Counted from the first letter of the stretch, positions 1 through 9,345 are shown. The stretch is DNA of 64,000 nt from Actinocatenispora rupis (GCF_016861975.1 NZ_BOMB01000019.1:186001-250000), one strand, 5' to 3'. Notes: generated by a model from the sequence alone, not told the origin. A program made the numbers and translations.

Positions 1-1058
1 TCGCGGCCGATGCTGACCAGCAGGTGGTGGTCGTCGGTCATGGTGATCGCGTTCGGGTTGCTGCCGACGGTGGAACCGGGCAGCGGCGTCACGTTGAACG
101 TCTGCCGGACCCGGTGCGTGGTCGTGTCGATCAGCGAGACGCTGTCGGAGTTGGAGTTCGCGACCATCAGCGTGTGCCCGGTCAGGTACGCGGCGGTCGG
201 CTCCAGCCCCACCCGGATCGTGCCGGTCTCCTTCCCCGAAGCCAGGTCCACCACCGACACCGAGCCGGTGGTCGCCGCGCCGGTCGAGGAGTCCGCCACC
301 ACCGTCGTCCCGTACGAGTCGTTGGTGTACTCGCCGTCGGCGGCGGGCCGGCCGCCCTCGTTGGTCACGTACGCCTCGCCGCCGGTGAGGACCACCTGGC
401 GCGGCGCGTTGCCGACCGGGATCTGCCTCGTGAGCGTGTTCGTGGCGGTGTCGAGTACGCCGAGGGTGTTGCTGCCGTTGAGCGCCACGTACAGTCTCGT
501 GCCGTCGGGGGACAGGGCCATCCCGGCCGGCAGCGCCGAGCGGCCGCCCACCCCGGCGACCGGTACGACGACGGGCGAGGCGACGGTGCCGTCGGCGGCG
601 ACGCTGAACCGCACCAGGTCCCTGCCCTGCGCGATCCACAGCGTCCGCCCGTCCGGCGTGTACAGCGGCGCGTCGGTGCCGACCTGGCCGTCGCCGATCT
701 TCCGGTCCGCGCCGACCCCGGTACCGACCTGCTGGGTGACGGCGCCGGACGCGGCGTCCATCATCGTCAGGAACCCGGTGCCGTGCAGGTACGTCAGGGC
801 CGCGAGATGCGTACCGTCCGGGCTGAGCGTGCTGGCCAGCAGCCGCCCGTTGGTGACCAGGTGTCGGGTGCCGAGGGGCGTCACCCGCTGGTTGTCCGGG
901 AGCAGCACGCCCCGTGCCGTCTCCGTACCGTCGACCTTGTCGGTGGTGTGCACGATGCTGCCGGCGATCGCGGCGCCCGACGCGCCGACGACCAGCCCGA
1001 GTGTCAGCCCGGCGACCGCCAGCCCGCGCGCGCCGCGCCTCCTCCGTAACCGGATCAC
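1..1058 (-). CDS. YncE-like beta-propeller protein, 3' end outside window
   Basis: Reads on the minus strand from a GTG at 1058, with AGGAGG four bases upstream, and stays open to the window edge (about 352 codons seen). The start is basic (VIRLRRRRGARG) and followed by a hydrophobic stretch, which suggests a signal peptide or anchor. Repeated blade-like segments such as LSPDGTHLAAL, YTPDGRTLWIAQG, LSPDGTRLYVAL and NTLGVLDTATNTLTRQIPVG are typical of YVTN/YncE beta-propellers. Homologues of this layout are often fused to a C-terminal alkaline-phosphatase-like phosphoesterase domain, which would lie outside the window. An exported propeller or propeller-phosphoesterase is likely; the substrate is unknown. 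Confidence 0.75.
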   Translation of the reverse strand, partial: MIRLRRRRGARGLAVAGLTLGLVVGASGAAIAGSIVHTTDKVDGTETARGVLLPDNQRVTPLGTRHLVTNGRLLASTLSPDGTHLAALTYLHGTGFLTMMDAASGAVTQQVGTGVGADRKIGDGQVGTDAPLYTPDGRTLWIAQGRDLVRFSVAADGTVASPVVVPVAGVGGRSALPAGMALSPDGTRLYVALNGSNTLGVLDTATNTLTRQIPVGNAPRQVVLTGGEAYVTNEGGRPAADGEYTNDSYGTTVVADSSTGAATTGSVSVVDLASGKETGTIRVGLEPTAAYLTGHTLMVANSNSDSVSLIDTTTHRVRQTFNVTPLPGSTVGSNPNAITMTDDHHLLVSIGR

Positions 1059-1167
1059 GGTTCCTCCTGCTGGGGATGTGGCATGCAATGCCGCAGAAGA
1101 ACCTAGAACCGGCGGGTATCACCGGTCTTCAACCAGCAGGTGAACAGTGGCCGCACAGTACCGACCA

Positions 1168-1182
1168 TCCACAGTGGACAGT
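1168..1182. repeat. dispersed palindrome TGTCCACNGTGGACA, copy 1
   Basis: Intergenic TCCACAGTGGACAGT; the same 15-mer occurs at 20240. It fits a 15-bp palindrome seen six times in this window (see findings). Confidence 0.5.
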
Positions 1183-1226
1183 GCGGCCGGGCGGGGCCGC
1201 GCGCGGCGGTCCCGCCCGGCGTCACG

Positions 1227-2525
1227 TCAGCGGCGCGCCAGCCGCGCGAGCCGTACCAGCCGGCCGCGGTCCGGCCAGCGCGGCGGGGCGATGCGGGTGG
1301 CGATCAGCGCCACCGCGATCCCCGGTACCAACCCCGCCAGCAGCATCCCGGTACGCGGGCCGAGGTGCTGGTCGACCGCGCCGAGCAGCGGGCCGCCGAT
1401 CGCGCCGGCGCCGGTGAACACCAGCAGGTACACGCCCATCACCCGGCCGCGGATCCGCGGATCGGCGGCGAGCTGCACGCCGGCGTTCGCGGCGGTGACG
1501 AGCAGCAGCGTGGCCGCGCCGAGCCCGGCGAGTACGACGGCGAACGCCCACTGCGCCGGGGTGAGCGCCGCCACCACGGCGAGCGCCGCGACCACCGCGC
1601 CGGTGGCGAGCAGCCCGCGCGTGCCGCCACCGGTACGCCGGGCCGACACCAGCGCCCCGACGACCGACCCGACCGCCACCACCGAACTGAGCAGCCCGTA
1701 CCCGCCGGCGCCGGACCGGAACACCATCTTCGCGTACGCGCTGAGCGTCACGGCCAGGTTGTTGGTGAACAGGGCGAACACGCCGACGAGCACGATCGTC
1801 CACAGCATCGTCGGCTGCCGGCGGATGGTCCGCAGCACGTCGCCGGTGCGTACCGGGGAGTCGGCGGTCGCGCGGGGCACCGGGCGCAGCTCGGCGTTGC
1901 GCATCAGCAGCAGCCCGACGATCGGCGAGGTGAACGACAGCGCGTTGACCGCGAACGAGTAGCCGGCGCCGACCGCGTTGATGAGTACGCCGGAGATCGC
2001 CGGCCCGATGAGCGCGCCGAGCTGGAACACGGTGGAGTTGAGGCTGATCGCGTTGCGCAGGTGCGCCGGCGGGACCAGTTCGTTGACGAACGACTGCCGG
2101 GTCGGGTTGTCGACCGCGATGATCAGGCCGAACACCAGGGCCAGCAGGTACACGTGCCATGCGGCGACGTGGCCGCTGAGCGTGAGGACCGCGAGTACGG
2201 CGGCGGTCAGGCCCATCCCGGTCTGCGTGACCAGCAGGATCGTACGGCGGGGGAAGCGGTCGGCGAGCGCGCCGCCGGCGATGCCGAACAGCACGGTCGG
2301 CAGCGCCTGGAGTGCGGTGGTGACGCCGACCGCGGTGGCCGAGCCGGTGAGGCTCAGGACCAGCCAGTCCTGGGCGATGCGCTGCACCCAGGAGCCGGTG
2401 TTCGACACGATCTGGGCGCCGGCGAAGACCCGGAAGTTGTACGTACGCAGGGAGTCGAAGGTGCGGAGCCGGTGCGGCGCCGCGACGGGTAAGTGGTCGT
2501 CGGTGTCCGGGCGGGCGATGGTCAC
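1227..2525 (-). CDS. MFS exporter (EntS/MFS_3-like)
   Basis: 432-residue major facilitator with about twelve hydrophobic segments. It has the EntS-type N-terminal signature (FRVFAGAQIVSNTGSWVQRIAQ), the cytoplasmic loop 2-3 motif GGALADRFPRR and NPTRQSFVNELV in the fourth segment. The family exports siderophores or drugs using the proton gradient; the substrate is not visible here. The start is GTG 2525, with AGGGGA five bases before it. It is divergent from the LysR gene at 2646 and shares a 120-bp regulatory region containing an LTTR box, so the LysR protein is its probable regulator. Confidence 0.88.
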   Translation of the reverse strand: MTIARPDTDDHLPVAAPHRLRTFDSLRTYNFRVFAGAQIVSNTGSWVQRIAQDWLVLSLTGSATAVGVTTALQALPTVLFGIAGGALADRFPRRTILLVTQTGMGLTAAVLAVLTLSGHVAAWHVYLLALVFGLIIAVDNPTRQSFVNELVPPAHLRNAISLNSTVFQLGALIGPAISGVLINAVGAGYSFAVNALSFTSPIVGLLLMRNAELRPVPRATADSPVRTGDVLRTIRRQPTMLWTIVLVGVFALFTNNLAVTLSAYAKMVFRSGAGGYGLLSSVVAVGSVVGALVSARRTGGGTRGLLATGAVVAALAVVAALTPAQWAFAVVLAGLGAATLLLVTAANAGVQLAADPRIRGRVMGVYLLVFTGAGAIGGPLLGAVDQHLGPRTGMLLAGLVPGIAVALIATRIAPPRWPDRGRLVRLARLARR

Positions 2526-2603
2526 AGTGGTCCCCTGGGCCGTGGGCGGTCGGGTGTACGTCCATCCTTCGCGCCTCGCTGCCCATACCGAAACTCAATT
2601 GCT

Positions 2604-2620
2604 GCTATTAGTGTTATAGC
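2604..2620. promoter_or_regulatory. LTTR box (T-N11-A) between MFS and LysR genes
   Basis: GCTAT-N7-ATAGC inverted repeat, which contains the exact T-N11-A pattern recognised by LysR-type regulators. It lies midway in the divergent spacer, and its AT-rich arms stand out from the surrounding GC-rich DNA. Confidence 0.6.
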
Positions 2621-2645
2621 GAGCCGTAATAGGGGAGTGGTGGCC

Positions 2646-3503
2646 GTGTACAACGCCGAGCACCTGCGGACGTTCCTCGCGGTCAGCGAGTCGCTCAGTT
2701 TCACCCGCGCCGCGGCGGCCCTCGGGATCCGGCAACCGACTGTCTCCCAACACATCCGCAAGCTGGAGGAGTCCGTCGGCCGCCCCCTTCTGGTACGTGA
2801 CACGCGCACCGTGACGCTCACCGAGGACGGCGAGGCGATGGCCCGGTTCGCCCGGACGATCATCGCCGCGCACGAGCAGGCTGTGGGGTACTTCACCGGC
2901 TCCGGGCTGCGCGGCCGGCTCCGCTTCGGCGTCACCGACGACCTCGCGCTCACCCCGGTGCCGCGGATCCTGCGCGAGTTCCGCCGGCTCTACCCGCAGG
3001 TCGTGTTGGAGCTCACGGTCTCGCAGAGCCTGACCCTGCAACGCCGCGTCGAGTCCGGCCACCTCGACGCCGCCTTCGTCAAGCACGCGCCGGGCGAGGG
3101 CCACGGCCGGCTCGTACGCCGGGAACGGCTCGTCTGGGCGGCGGTGCCGGACGCCGAGTTCGACCCGGCCCGGCCGGTACCGCTGGTGGTGTACCACGCG
3201 CCGAGCACGAGCCGGTCCCGTGGCGTACGGGCGCTGGAGGAGGCGGGCGTGCCGTACCGGATCTCGTGCACGGTGCGCGGCGTCAACGGGGTACTCGCCG
3301 CGGCGCGCGCCGGGCTGGGCGTGGCGATCTTCGCGCGCGGCCTGATGCCGGCCGACCTGGTCGAGGTACCGGCCGCGGTCGGGCTGCCCGAGCTGGGCGA
3401 GATCGACCTGGCGCTGCTGACCAACCCGCACGCGGCCGGCGACGCGGTCGAGGCGCTGGCCGCGACGATCCTCGCCCGCCGCGATCCGATCCGCGAACGC
3501 TGA
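2646..3503 (+). CDS. LysR-family transcriptional regulator
   Basis: 285-residue LTTR. The N-terminal winged helix (AEHLRTFLAVSESLSFTRAA ... IRQPTVSQHIRKLEESVG) covers roughly residues 1-60, followed by a periplasmic-binding-like effector domain. The start GTG 2646 was chosen because AGGGGAG (2631-2637) lies eight bases upstream and the family fold begins directly after it. GTG codons at 2637 and 2640 are too close to that site, and the longer reading back to 2493 would overlap the divergent MFS start. It probably controls the adjacent exporter and itself through the box at 2604-2620. The inducer is unknown. Confidence 0.88.
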   Translation: MYNAEHLRTFLAVSESLSFTRAAAALGIRQPTVSQHIRKLEESVGRPLLVRDTRTVTLTEDGEAMARFARTIIAAHEQAVGYFTGSGLRGRLRFGVTDDLALTPVPRILREFRRLYPQVVLELTVSQSLTLQRRVESGHLDAAFVKHAPGEGHGRLVRRERLVWAAVPDAEFDPARPVPLVVYHAPSTSRSRGVRALEEAGVPYRISCTVRGVNGVLAAARAGLGVAIFARGLMPADLVEVPAAVGLPELGEIDLALLTNPHAAGDAVEALAATILARRDPIRER

Positions 3504-3510
3504 GGCGTAC

Positions 3511-3933
3511 TCAGCCGCGCAGGCAGCCGTCGAACTCGTACAGCGGGTTGGTGACGCGGCGGCCGTCCGGCGTGGTGAGCGTCTGCTGCCCGACGTACCC
3601 GGACGGGCCCTGCGCGGTGTAGCACCCGTCCGGCGCCACGCTCACCTCGTACGCGAGGGTCTCGGTGTGGCCGTCCGGTGCGGGCCAGTGGACCAGGCAG
3701 CTCCAGCCGTCGCCGGCGCCACTGTCCGATGTGGACGATCCGCCCCGGGTGCACCGCGACCACGCGGTGTCGGCGGAGGTCGGCACCCGGCCGTGGCCGA
3801 GCAGCTGCTGCTGGAACACGTACATGTTGCGGTAGGTGGGGCCGAGGTCGGCCGACAGCCGCGCCGCGGTGATGGTGGGCGTGCCGCAGCCGGCCAGCAT
3901 CGCCAGCAGCAACAGTGGCAGGATCCGGCGCAT
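3511..3933 (-). CDS. small lipoprotein
   Basis: 140 residues with a short basic start, a hydrophobic core and the lipobox LAGC (lipidated Cys at residue 16), so it should be anchored to the outer face of the membrane. The mature part has several Cys residues (CTRGG, SCLVHW, GCYTAQ, DGCLRG) that could form disulfides. No known domain is recognised. It sits three bases downstream of an ABC permease gene on the same strand, so it is probably an accessory product of that operon. Confidence 0.7.
   Translation of the reverse strand: MRRILPLLLLAMLAGCGTPTITAARLSADLGPTYRNMYVFQQQLLGHGRVPTSADTAWSRCTRGGSSTSDSGAGDGWSCLVHWPAPDGHTETLAYEVSVAPDGCYTAQGPSGYVGQQTLTTPDGRRVTNPLYEFDGCLRG
3721..3736. repeat. dispersed palindrome TGTCCACNGTGGACA, copy 2
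   Basis: ACTGTCCGATGTGGAC, inside the lipoprotein gene. The identical 16-mer occurs at 12511 inside an unrelated gene in another frame. Confidence 0.45.
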
Positions 3934-3935
3934 GG

Positions 3936-4748
3936 TCAGTCTCCGGTGATCTCGCGTCGGCGCAGCAACAGGTACCCGGCGGCGAGGCAGACCGCGACCC
4001 AGACGGCGCTGACCGCCGCGGCGGTGACCATCGGCCCCCGGTACGGGTGGGCGGCGAACAGCCCGTGCCACGCCTCGAATCCGGTGGTGAGCAGGGCGGA
4101 CCGGACGGCGCGCGGCCCGTCGACGAACGAGTACACCTGCATGAGCAGGCCGAGCACGGTCGGGCCGAGGATGCCGGCCGGTCCGTTGCGGGTGGCGGCG
4201 GAGAACAGCACGCCCAGCGCGGCGAACCCGAGCGCGGGCGGCAGCACGCTCGCCCAGGCGGACAGCACCAGCCCGGCGGACGTACCGGGGGAGAACAGGG
4301 TGCCGGACAGCCCGACCAGCGGATCGTGCCCGAGTACGGTGACGCCCGCGGTCAGGCTCGCCAGACCCAGCAGTACCACCAGCACCACCGCGTACGTCAG
4401 CGCGGCGAGCACCTTGCCGGCGTACACGGTGCCGCGGGTCAGCGAGCGCGTCAGCAGCGTCGGCCAGGTGCCGTACCGGTCCTCGGCGGCGAGGATGTCG
4501 CCGGCCACCAGGCTGATCAGCAGCGGCAGCGCCCACTGCGTGGTGAAGACCAGCACCACCATCGGCGCGGCGAACCCGGACACGTGCACCCACCGGCCGA
4601 ACAGCGTGTCGGACGGCACGGTGTCCTGTATCCGCAGCACCGCGACGAACACGAACGGCGCGAGCACGCACGCGGCCGCCGCCGCCCGCACCCGTACCTG
4701 CGCGGTCAGCTTCTCCAGCTCCCACCGGTACGCGGTGAGCACCCTCAT
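3936..4748 (-). CDS. ABC transporter permease (ABC-2 type)
   Basis: 270-residue membrane protein with about six hydrophobic segments. It starts MRVLTAYRWELEKLTAQ, a usual opening for lantibiotic/bacitracin-type ABC-2 permeases. Its ATG overlaps the stop codon of the upstream ATPase (ATGA overlap at 4745-4748), which implies translational coupling. With the ATPase at 4745-5668 it would form an exporter for peptides or drugs; the substrate is not deducible. Confidence 0.82.
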   Translation of the reverse strand: MRVLTAYRWELEKLTAQVRVRAAAAACVLAPFVFVAVLRIQDTVPSDTLFGRWVHVSGFAAPMVVLVFTTQWALPLLISLVAGDILAAEDRYGTWPTLLTRSLTRGTVYAGKVLAALTYAVVLVVLLGLASLTAGVTVLGHDPLVGLSGTLFSPGTSAGLVLSAWASVLPPALGFAALGVLFSAATRNGPAGILGPTVLGLLMQVYSFVDGPRAVRSALLTTGFEAWHGLFAAHPYRGPMVTAAAVSAVWVAVCLAAGYLLLRRREITGD

Positions 4749-5668
4749 GCGGACTCCTCGGTCAGCGCGAAGAACAGCTGGCTCAGCGGGGAACCGGTCT
4801 CGGTCAGCGCCCGCACCGCGATCCCGTCGCTGGCCAGCGCCAGCACGTACGCGTCGAGGTCGGCGCGGTGCGCCCGGACAGCGAGCCCGTCGTCCTGCTC
4901 GGTGACGTCCACCCCGCGCCGCTCGGCCATCGCCCGCGCCGCCGCGTCGTCGGTGGTACGCAACAGGTGCGCCGCGGCCGGCGCCGCCGCGCGCAGCTCC
5001 TCGACCCGTCCGGCGTGCACCGTACGGCCGGCGCGCAGGATCGTGACGCCGTCGCACAGCGCCTCGGCCTCGGCCATGTGGTGGCTGGACAGCAGTACGC
5101 TGCCGCCGTCGGCGGCCAGGTCGCGCAGCAGCGCGCCGATGTCGCGGATCCCGGCCGGATCCAGCCCGTTCACCGGCTCGTCGAGTACCAGCAGCCGCGG
5201 GCCGCGTAACAGTGCCGCGGCCAGGCCGAGCCGCTGCCGCATCCCGGACGAGTACGCCGACACGCGGTCGGCGTCGCGGCCGGCCAGCCCGACGCGCTCC
5301 AGTACGGCGTCGATGTCGTCGTGGCCGCGCCGGTCGTACGCGGCGAGCAGCTCCAGGTTGCGCCGCCCCGACAGGTACGGGTAGAAGCGCGGGCTGTCGA
5401 CGAACCCGGCCAGCCCGCCCGGCGTACGGCCGGCCACGACCGGCTCGCCCAGGACGGTGAGCGTGCCCGCGTCGGGCCGGGACAACCCGAACAGCGTGCG
5501 CAGCAACGTGGTCTTGCCCGCGCCGTTCGGTCCGAGCAGCCCGTGTACGGTGCCGGCCGGGACGGTCAGGTCGACGCCGGCCAGCGCCACCGTCCGGCCG
5601 TACCGCTTCGTCAGGCCGTCCGCCCGCACCGCGTCGTCCACGGCGGGCAGGGTAGGCCCCGCAGACAT
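4745..5668 (-). CDS. ABC transporter ATP-binding protein (drug/lantibiotic export type)
   Basis: 307-residue nucleotide-binding protein. Walker A is GPNGAGKT (about residues 46-53), the signature is YSSGMRQRL, Walker B is LLVLDEPVNGLDP and the H-loop is SSHH. The C-terminal extension (about residues 220-307) is typical of CcmA/BcrA-like exporter ATPases. It is followed by, and coupled to, its permease. No regulator is directly adjacent on this strand, but the two-component system at 7568-9321 is close and divergent. Confidence 0.88.
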   Translation of the reverse strand: MSAGPTLPAVDDAVRADGLTKRYGRTVALAGVDLTVPAGTVHGLLGPNGAGKTTLLRTLFGLSRPDAGTLTVLGEPVVAGRTPGGLAGFVDSPRFYPYLSGRRNLELLAAYDRRGHDDIDAVLERVGLAGRDADRVSAYSSGMRQRLGLAAALLRGPRLLVLDEPVNGLDPAGIRDIGALLRDLAADGGSVLLSSHHMAEAEALCDGVTILRAGRTVHAGRVEELRAAAPAAAHLLRTTDDAAARAMAERRGVDVTEQDDGLAVRAHRADLDAYVLALASDGIAVRALTETGSPLSQLFFALTEESA

Positions 5669-5701
5669 CCGTACGGCGACGGCCAGGTGAACCGGACCCC
5701 G

Positions 5702-6382
5702 TCACGCCGCCGCGTGGTCGACCAGCCGGCCGTCGCACATCCGCAGCGCCCGGTCGGCCAGCGGCAGGTACTGCGTGTCGTGCGTGACCAGTACGGTCGC
5801 CACCCGGTGCTCGTGGGTGACGTCGCGCAGCAGCTCGACGATCGCCGTACCGCGGTCGTGGTCGAGCGCCGAGGTCGGCTCGTCGACCAGCAGTACGGCC
5901 GGGTCGCCCATCAGCGCGCGGGCCACCCCGACCCGCTGGCGTTCGCCACCGGACAGCTGGTGCGGCCGGCGGTGCGCCTTGTCGGCGAGCCCGACCCGGG
6001 CCAGCAGCCGCCGCGCCCGTTCGGCGGCGGCCCGGCCCGGCGCGCCGTTGATGTGCGCGATGAGCATCAGCTGGTCCAGCGCGGTGTGCGAGGCGAGCAG
6101 GTTCGACTGCTGGAACACGAAGCCGATCCTGCTGCGCCGCAAGCGATCCCGCTCCGCCGGCCGCAGCCCGCCCAGCGGTACGCCGTCGACGGTCACCGTG
6201 CCCGCCTCCGGGGTGACCAGCGCCCCGGCCACGGCCAGCAGGCTGGACTTGCCCGAGCCGGAGGGGCCGGTCACGGCGAGCAGTTCGCCCGGCGGTACCA
6301 CCAGGCCGATCCGGTCGAGCACCACGGTACGGCTGTCCCCGTCCGGGTAGCTGAGTCGTACGTCGGCGAGCGTGAGTGTCAT
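5702..6382 (-). CDS. ABC transporter ATP-binding protein (MacB/LolD type)
   Basis: 226 residues with Walker A GPSGSGKSS, Q-loop FQQSNLL, signature LSGGERQRVGVARAL and Walker B VLLVDEPTSALD. This is the compact single-domain layout of MacB/LolD ATPases. Its start codon overlaps the stop of the FtsX-like permease upstream (6379-6382). The pair probably works as a mechanotransmission ABC system, used in export or in antimicrobial peptide resistance. Confidence 0.88.
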   Translation of the reverse strand: MTLTLADVRLSYPDGDSRTVVLDRIGLVVPPGELLAVTGPSGSGKSSLLAVAGALVTPEAGTVTVDGVPLGGLRPAERDRLRRSRIGFVFQQSNLLASHTALDQLMLIAHINGAPGRAAAERARRLLARVGLADKAHRRPHQLSGGERQRVGVARALMGDPAVLLVDEPTSALDHDRGTAIVELLRDVTHEHRVATVLVTHDTQYLPLADRALRMCDGRLVDHAAA

Positions 6383-7431
6383 CGGGCCGCCCCCAGTGCG
6401 GTCAGCGGGTCGACCGTGGTGACCCGGCGTACGGATGCGGCGGCGCCGACGAGCCCGACGACCACCATCGCGGCGAGCGGCACCCCCACCGTGCCGGCGG
6501 ACAGTACGAACGGCACCGCACCGGCGGCCAGCGCGCCCAGCCCGACCGCCGCGGCCCCGCCGACCACCGTGCCGGCGGCGAGGACGAGCAGGGCCTGGCC
6601 GAGCGCGTCGCGCAGCACGTACCCGCGGCCGGCGCCGATCGCCCGGACCACGGCGAGATCACCGGCGCGTTGCAGCGTCCAGACCGTGAAGAACGCGCCG
6701 ACCACCAGCACCGACACGCCCAGCAGCAGCACCCGCATGAGGGTCAGCGAGCCCTGCTCCGAGGAGTACCCGCCGACGGCGGCGAACGCGTCGTCGCGCG
6801 CCACCGTGGTCGTCCCCGCGACCGCGCCGCCCACGTCGCCGCGGACCGCCACGGCGGTGATCCGGTCGGTGTGCGCGACCGTCCGCCAGGTGCCGGCGGT
6901 GGCGTACACGGTGGGCAGGTGGTTGAAGGTGGTGGCCTCGACGGTGCCGGCCACCCGGACGGTGCCGCCGCCGAGCGTGACCCGGTCACCGACCCGGATC
7001 CCGTCGTCGGCGGCCAGCGTGGCGCTCACGACGACCTCGCCGGCGCCCGGCGCACCGCCCGACTTGAGCGCCGGGTACAGGGTGGGATCGGTGCCGACGG
7101 CGGTGACGGCGGCGCTCGCGGTGCCGGCGGTCAGCCGCGTCGTCGCCACCCCCAGGGGGTACGCGGCGGTCACGCCGGGCCGGTCGGCGACCGTACGCAC
7201 CGTGTCGGTCGGCAGCGAACTCGTGGCGAAGTCGACCGACTGCCCGGCCGCCGGACGCTGGAACGTGACCGCGTCGACGGGCAGCGCCGCCACCGCCGAC
7301 GTACTGGCCGCGCCGAGCCCGGCGGTCAGCCCGGTGAGCAGCACCACCATCAGTGTCAGGACCGCGATCACGCCTGTGAGCAGGGCGAACCTGCCCTTGG
7401 CGTACCGCAGGTCGCGGAGTGCGATGAACAT
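6379..7431 (-). CDS. FtsX-like ABC permease
   Basis: 350 residues: one N-terminal membrane segment (FALLTGVIAVLTLMVVLLTG), a large extracellular domain of about 190 residues, then three membrane segments at the C-terminus. This is the MacB/FtsX-domain topology. The start is ATG 7431 (MFIALRDLRYAKGRF). It is divergent from the sensor kinase gene at 7568. ABC-FtsX pairs placed against a NarL-type two-component system commonly respond to cell-envelope stress, so that system is the likely regulator. Confidence 0.85.
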   Translation of the reverse strand: MFIALRDLRYAKGRFALLTGVIAVLTLMVVLLTGLTAGLGAASTSAVAALPVDAVTFQRPAAGQSVDFATSSLPTDTVRTVADRPGVTAAYPLGVATTRLTAGTASAAVTAVGTDPTLYPALKSGGAPGAGEVVVSATLAADDGIRVGDRVTLGGGTVRVAGTVEATTFNHLPTVYATAGTWRTVAHTDRITAVAVRGDVGGAVAGTTTVARDDAFAAVGGYSSEQGSLTLMRVLLLGVSVLVVGAFFTVWTLQRAGDLAVVRAIGAGRGYVLRDALGQALLVLAAGTVVGGAAAVGLGALAAGAVPFVLSAGTVGVPLAAMVVVGLVGAAASVRRVTTVDPLTALGAAR

Positions 7432-7567
7432 ACCGGCAAGCCTTCCGCGCACCGGCCGCCCCGGCATCGGACCGCCGGCGGCACCCGCGGCGCCGAACGT
7501 GACGCCCCGATCTCCACCGAAAGTTGGGGGTCGCCACCCCGGCCGGCCGGCTACCGTCGGTGGCGTC

Positions 7568-8707
7568 ATGGCTGACCAGATGTCGCTCGTGCTGCTCCGC
7601 CGGGCCGAGCACGTACTGTTCGGCGCGCTGCTCGTGGTGGGCGCGGTCCGGACCGGCGGCGCCGCGGCCGTGGCGTCCGCCGCCGCCCTCGCCGGCTGGT
7701 ACGTGCTGGGCATCGCGCTCGCGCGCCGCGGCCGGGGCCGTACCGTCGGGATCGTCTGGTTGGCGGTGCTCGCCGCCGGTTGGGCCGGGCTCGCGGTACT
7801 GTCCGTCGACTTCGTGTGGCTGGCGTTCCCGCTGTTCCTGCTCGCCATGCAGGTACTCCCGGCCCCGCTCGGCGTCCCCGCCGTCGTCCTGCTGACCGCC
7901 GGCGCGGTGACCACGATCGCCCTCCACCGCGGCCGGTTCGACCCCGCCGCCGTACTCGGACCGGTCGTCGGCGCCGCCGTCGCCGTCGTGATCACGCTGG
8001 TGTACCGGGACCTGCGGCGCGAGTCCGCCCGGCGGGCCGATCTGCTGGCCGAGCTGACCGAGGCCCAGGACCGCCTCGCCCGCAGCGAGCGGTACGCGGG
8101 GACGCTCGCCGAACGGGAACGGCTGGCCCGGGAGATCCACGACACGGTGGCGCAGGGACTGTCCGGGATCGTGCTGGTGTTGCGGACCGCACGCGACGCC
8201 GACCCGGACACCGCCCGCGGCGCGATCGACACCGCCACCGACGCCGCGCGTACCGCGCTGGCCGACACCCGGCGGCTGGTCCGGGCGCTGACCCCGGCCG
8301 AACTCGCCGGGCGCTCGCTGCCCGAGGCGCTGCGCCGGGTCGTCGCCGCCGCGCCGTACGCGACGCTCACGGTGGACGGCGAACCGGCCGAACTGCCGAC
8401 CCCGGTCGAGGTGGCGCTGCTGCGCGCCGCGCAGGAGGCGCTGCACAACGTCCGCGCGCACGCCGGCGCCGAGCGTGCCGTGGTGACCCTGACGTACCTC
8501 CCGGAGGTGGTGCGGTTGGACGTGGTGGACGACGGGCGCGGCTTCGACCCGGCCGTACCGCCGGCGGCGTCGACCACCGGGACCGGGCTGGGGCTGGCCG
8601 CGATGCGCGACCGGCTTGCCGAGGTCGACGGCACCCTGGTCGTCGAGTCCGCGCCCGGCCACGGCACCGCGCTGGGCGTCACCGTCCCGCTCGGGAGTAC
8701 GCGATGA
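7568..8707 (+). CDS. NarL-type sensor histidine kinase
   Basis: 379 residues with four to five N-terminal membrane helices (about 10-150), then a HisKA_3 dimerisation domain with REIHDTVAQGL (phospho-acceptor His about 191) and a HATPase domain (N-box EALHNVRAHA, G-boxes DDGRGFD and GTGLGLAAMRDR). There is no extracellular sensor domain, so it probably senses through the membrane. Its stop overlaps the response regulator start (ATGA), giving a coupled pair. It is divergent from the FtsX-type ABC operon. Confidence 0.9.
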   Translation: MADQMSLVLLRRAEHVLFGALLVVGAVRTGGAAAVASAAALAGWYVLGIALARRGRGRTVGIVWLAVLAAGWAGLAVLSVDFVWLAFPLFLLAMQVLPAPLGVPAVVLLTAGAVTTIALHRGRFDPAAVLGPVVGAAVAVVITLVYRDLRRESARRADLLAELTEAQDRLARSERYAGTLAERERLAREIHDTVAQGLSGIVLVLRTARDADPDTARGAIDTATDAARTALADTRRLVRALTPAELAGRSLPEALRRVVAAAPYATLTVDGEPAELPTPVEVALLRAAQEALHNVRAHAGAERAVVTLTYLPEVVRLDVVDDGRGFDPAVPPAASTTGTGLGLAAMRDRLAEVDGTLVVESAPGHGTALGVTVPLGSTR

Positions 8708-9321
8708 TCCGGGTGCTGCTGGTCGACGACCACCCGATCGTCCGGGGCGGGTTGCGCGCCGCGCTGTCGGGTACCGCCGACGTGACCGTGGTCGGGGAGG
8801 CCGCGACCGGCGAGGCCGCGGTGACCGCCGCCGCGGACGGCGTCGACGTGGTCGTCATGGATCTCTCGCTGGGCGCCGGCATCGACGGCGCGGAGGCCAC
8901 CCGACGCGTCGCCGCACTCCCGGACCCGCCGCGCGTGCTCGTCCTCACCACGTACGACTCGGACGCGGACATCCTGCGGGCGATCGAGGCCGGCGCCACC
9001 GGGTACCTGCTGAAGGACGCCGAACCGGCCGACCTGCTCGCCGCGATCCGTACCGCGGCGGCCGGCGGCACGGTGCTCGCCCCGTCCGTCGCCACCCGCC
9101 TCGTCTCCCGCGTACGCACACCGGGCCGGTCGCTCACGCCCCGCGAGACCGAGATCCTGCGGATGGTCGCCGAGGGCCACACCAACCAGGCCATCGCCCG
9201 CCACCTGTACGTCACGGAGGCCACGGTCAAGTCGCACCTGGTCCAGGCGTACGCGAAGCTCGGGGTGGACAACCGGACCGGCGCGGTCGCCGCGGCCCGG
9301 CGCCTCGGCATCCTGCGGTAG
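8704..9321 (+). CDS. NarL/LuxR-type response regulator
   Basis: 205 residues. The receiver domain has the acidic pair VDDH, phospho-acceptor Asp about 53 (VVMDLS) and the conserved Lys in LLKD. A C-terminal LuxR-type HTH (LTPRETEILRMVAEGHTNQA ... TEATVKSHL) covers about residues 140-200. It is translated from an ATG overlapping the kinase stop. It is the partner of the kinase at 7568 and a likely activator of the divergent ABC operon. Confidence 0.92.
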   Translation: MIRVLLVDDHPIVRGGLRAALSGTADVTVVGEAATGEAAVTAAADGVDVVVMDLSLGAGIDGAEATRRVAALPDPPRVLVLTTYDSDADILRAIEAGATGYLLKDAEPADLLAAIRTAAAGGTVLAPSVATRLVSRVRTPGRSLTPRETEILRMVAEGHTNQAIARHLYVTEATVKSHLVQAYAKLGVDNRTGAVAAARRLGILR

Positions 9322-9345
9322 CCGGCGGCACACGGTCGGGCCGGG

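Noticed and set aside
5321-8707. A very long plus-strand reading of over 1,100 codons
   Set aside because: Only its last 379 codons are real (sensor kinase). The rest is the antisense of two ABC transporter operons with clear families on the other strand.
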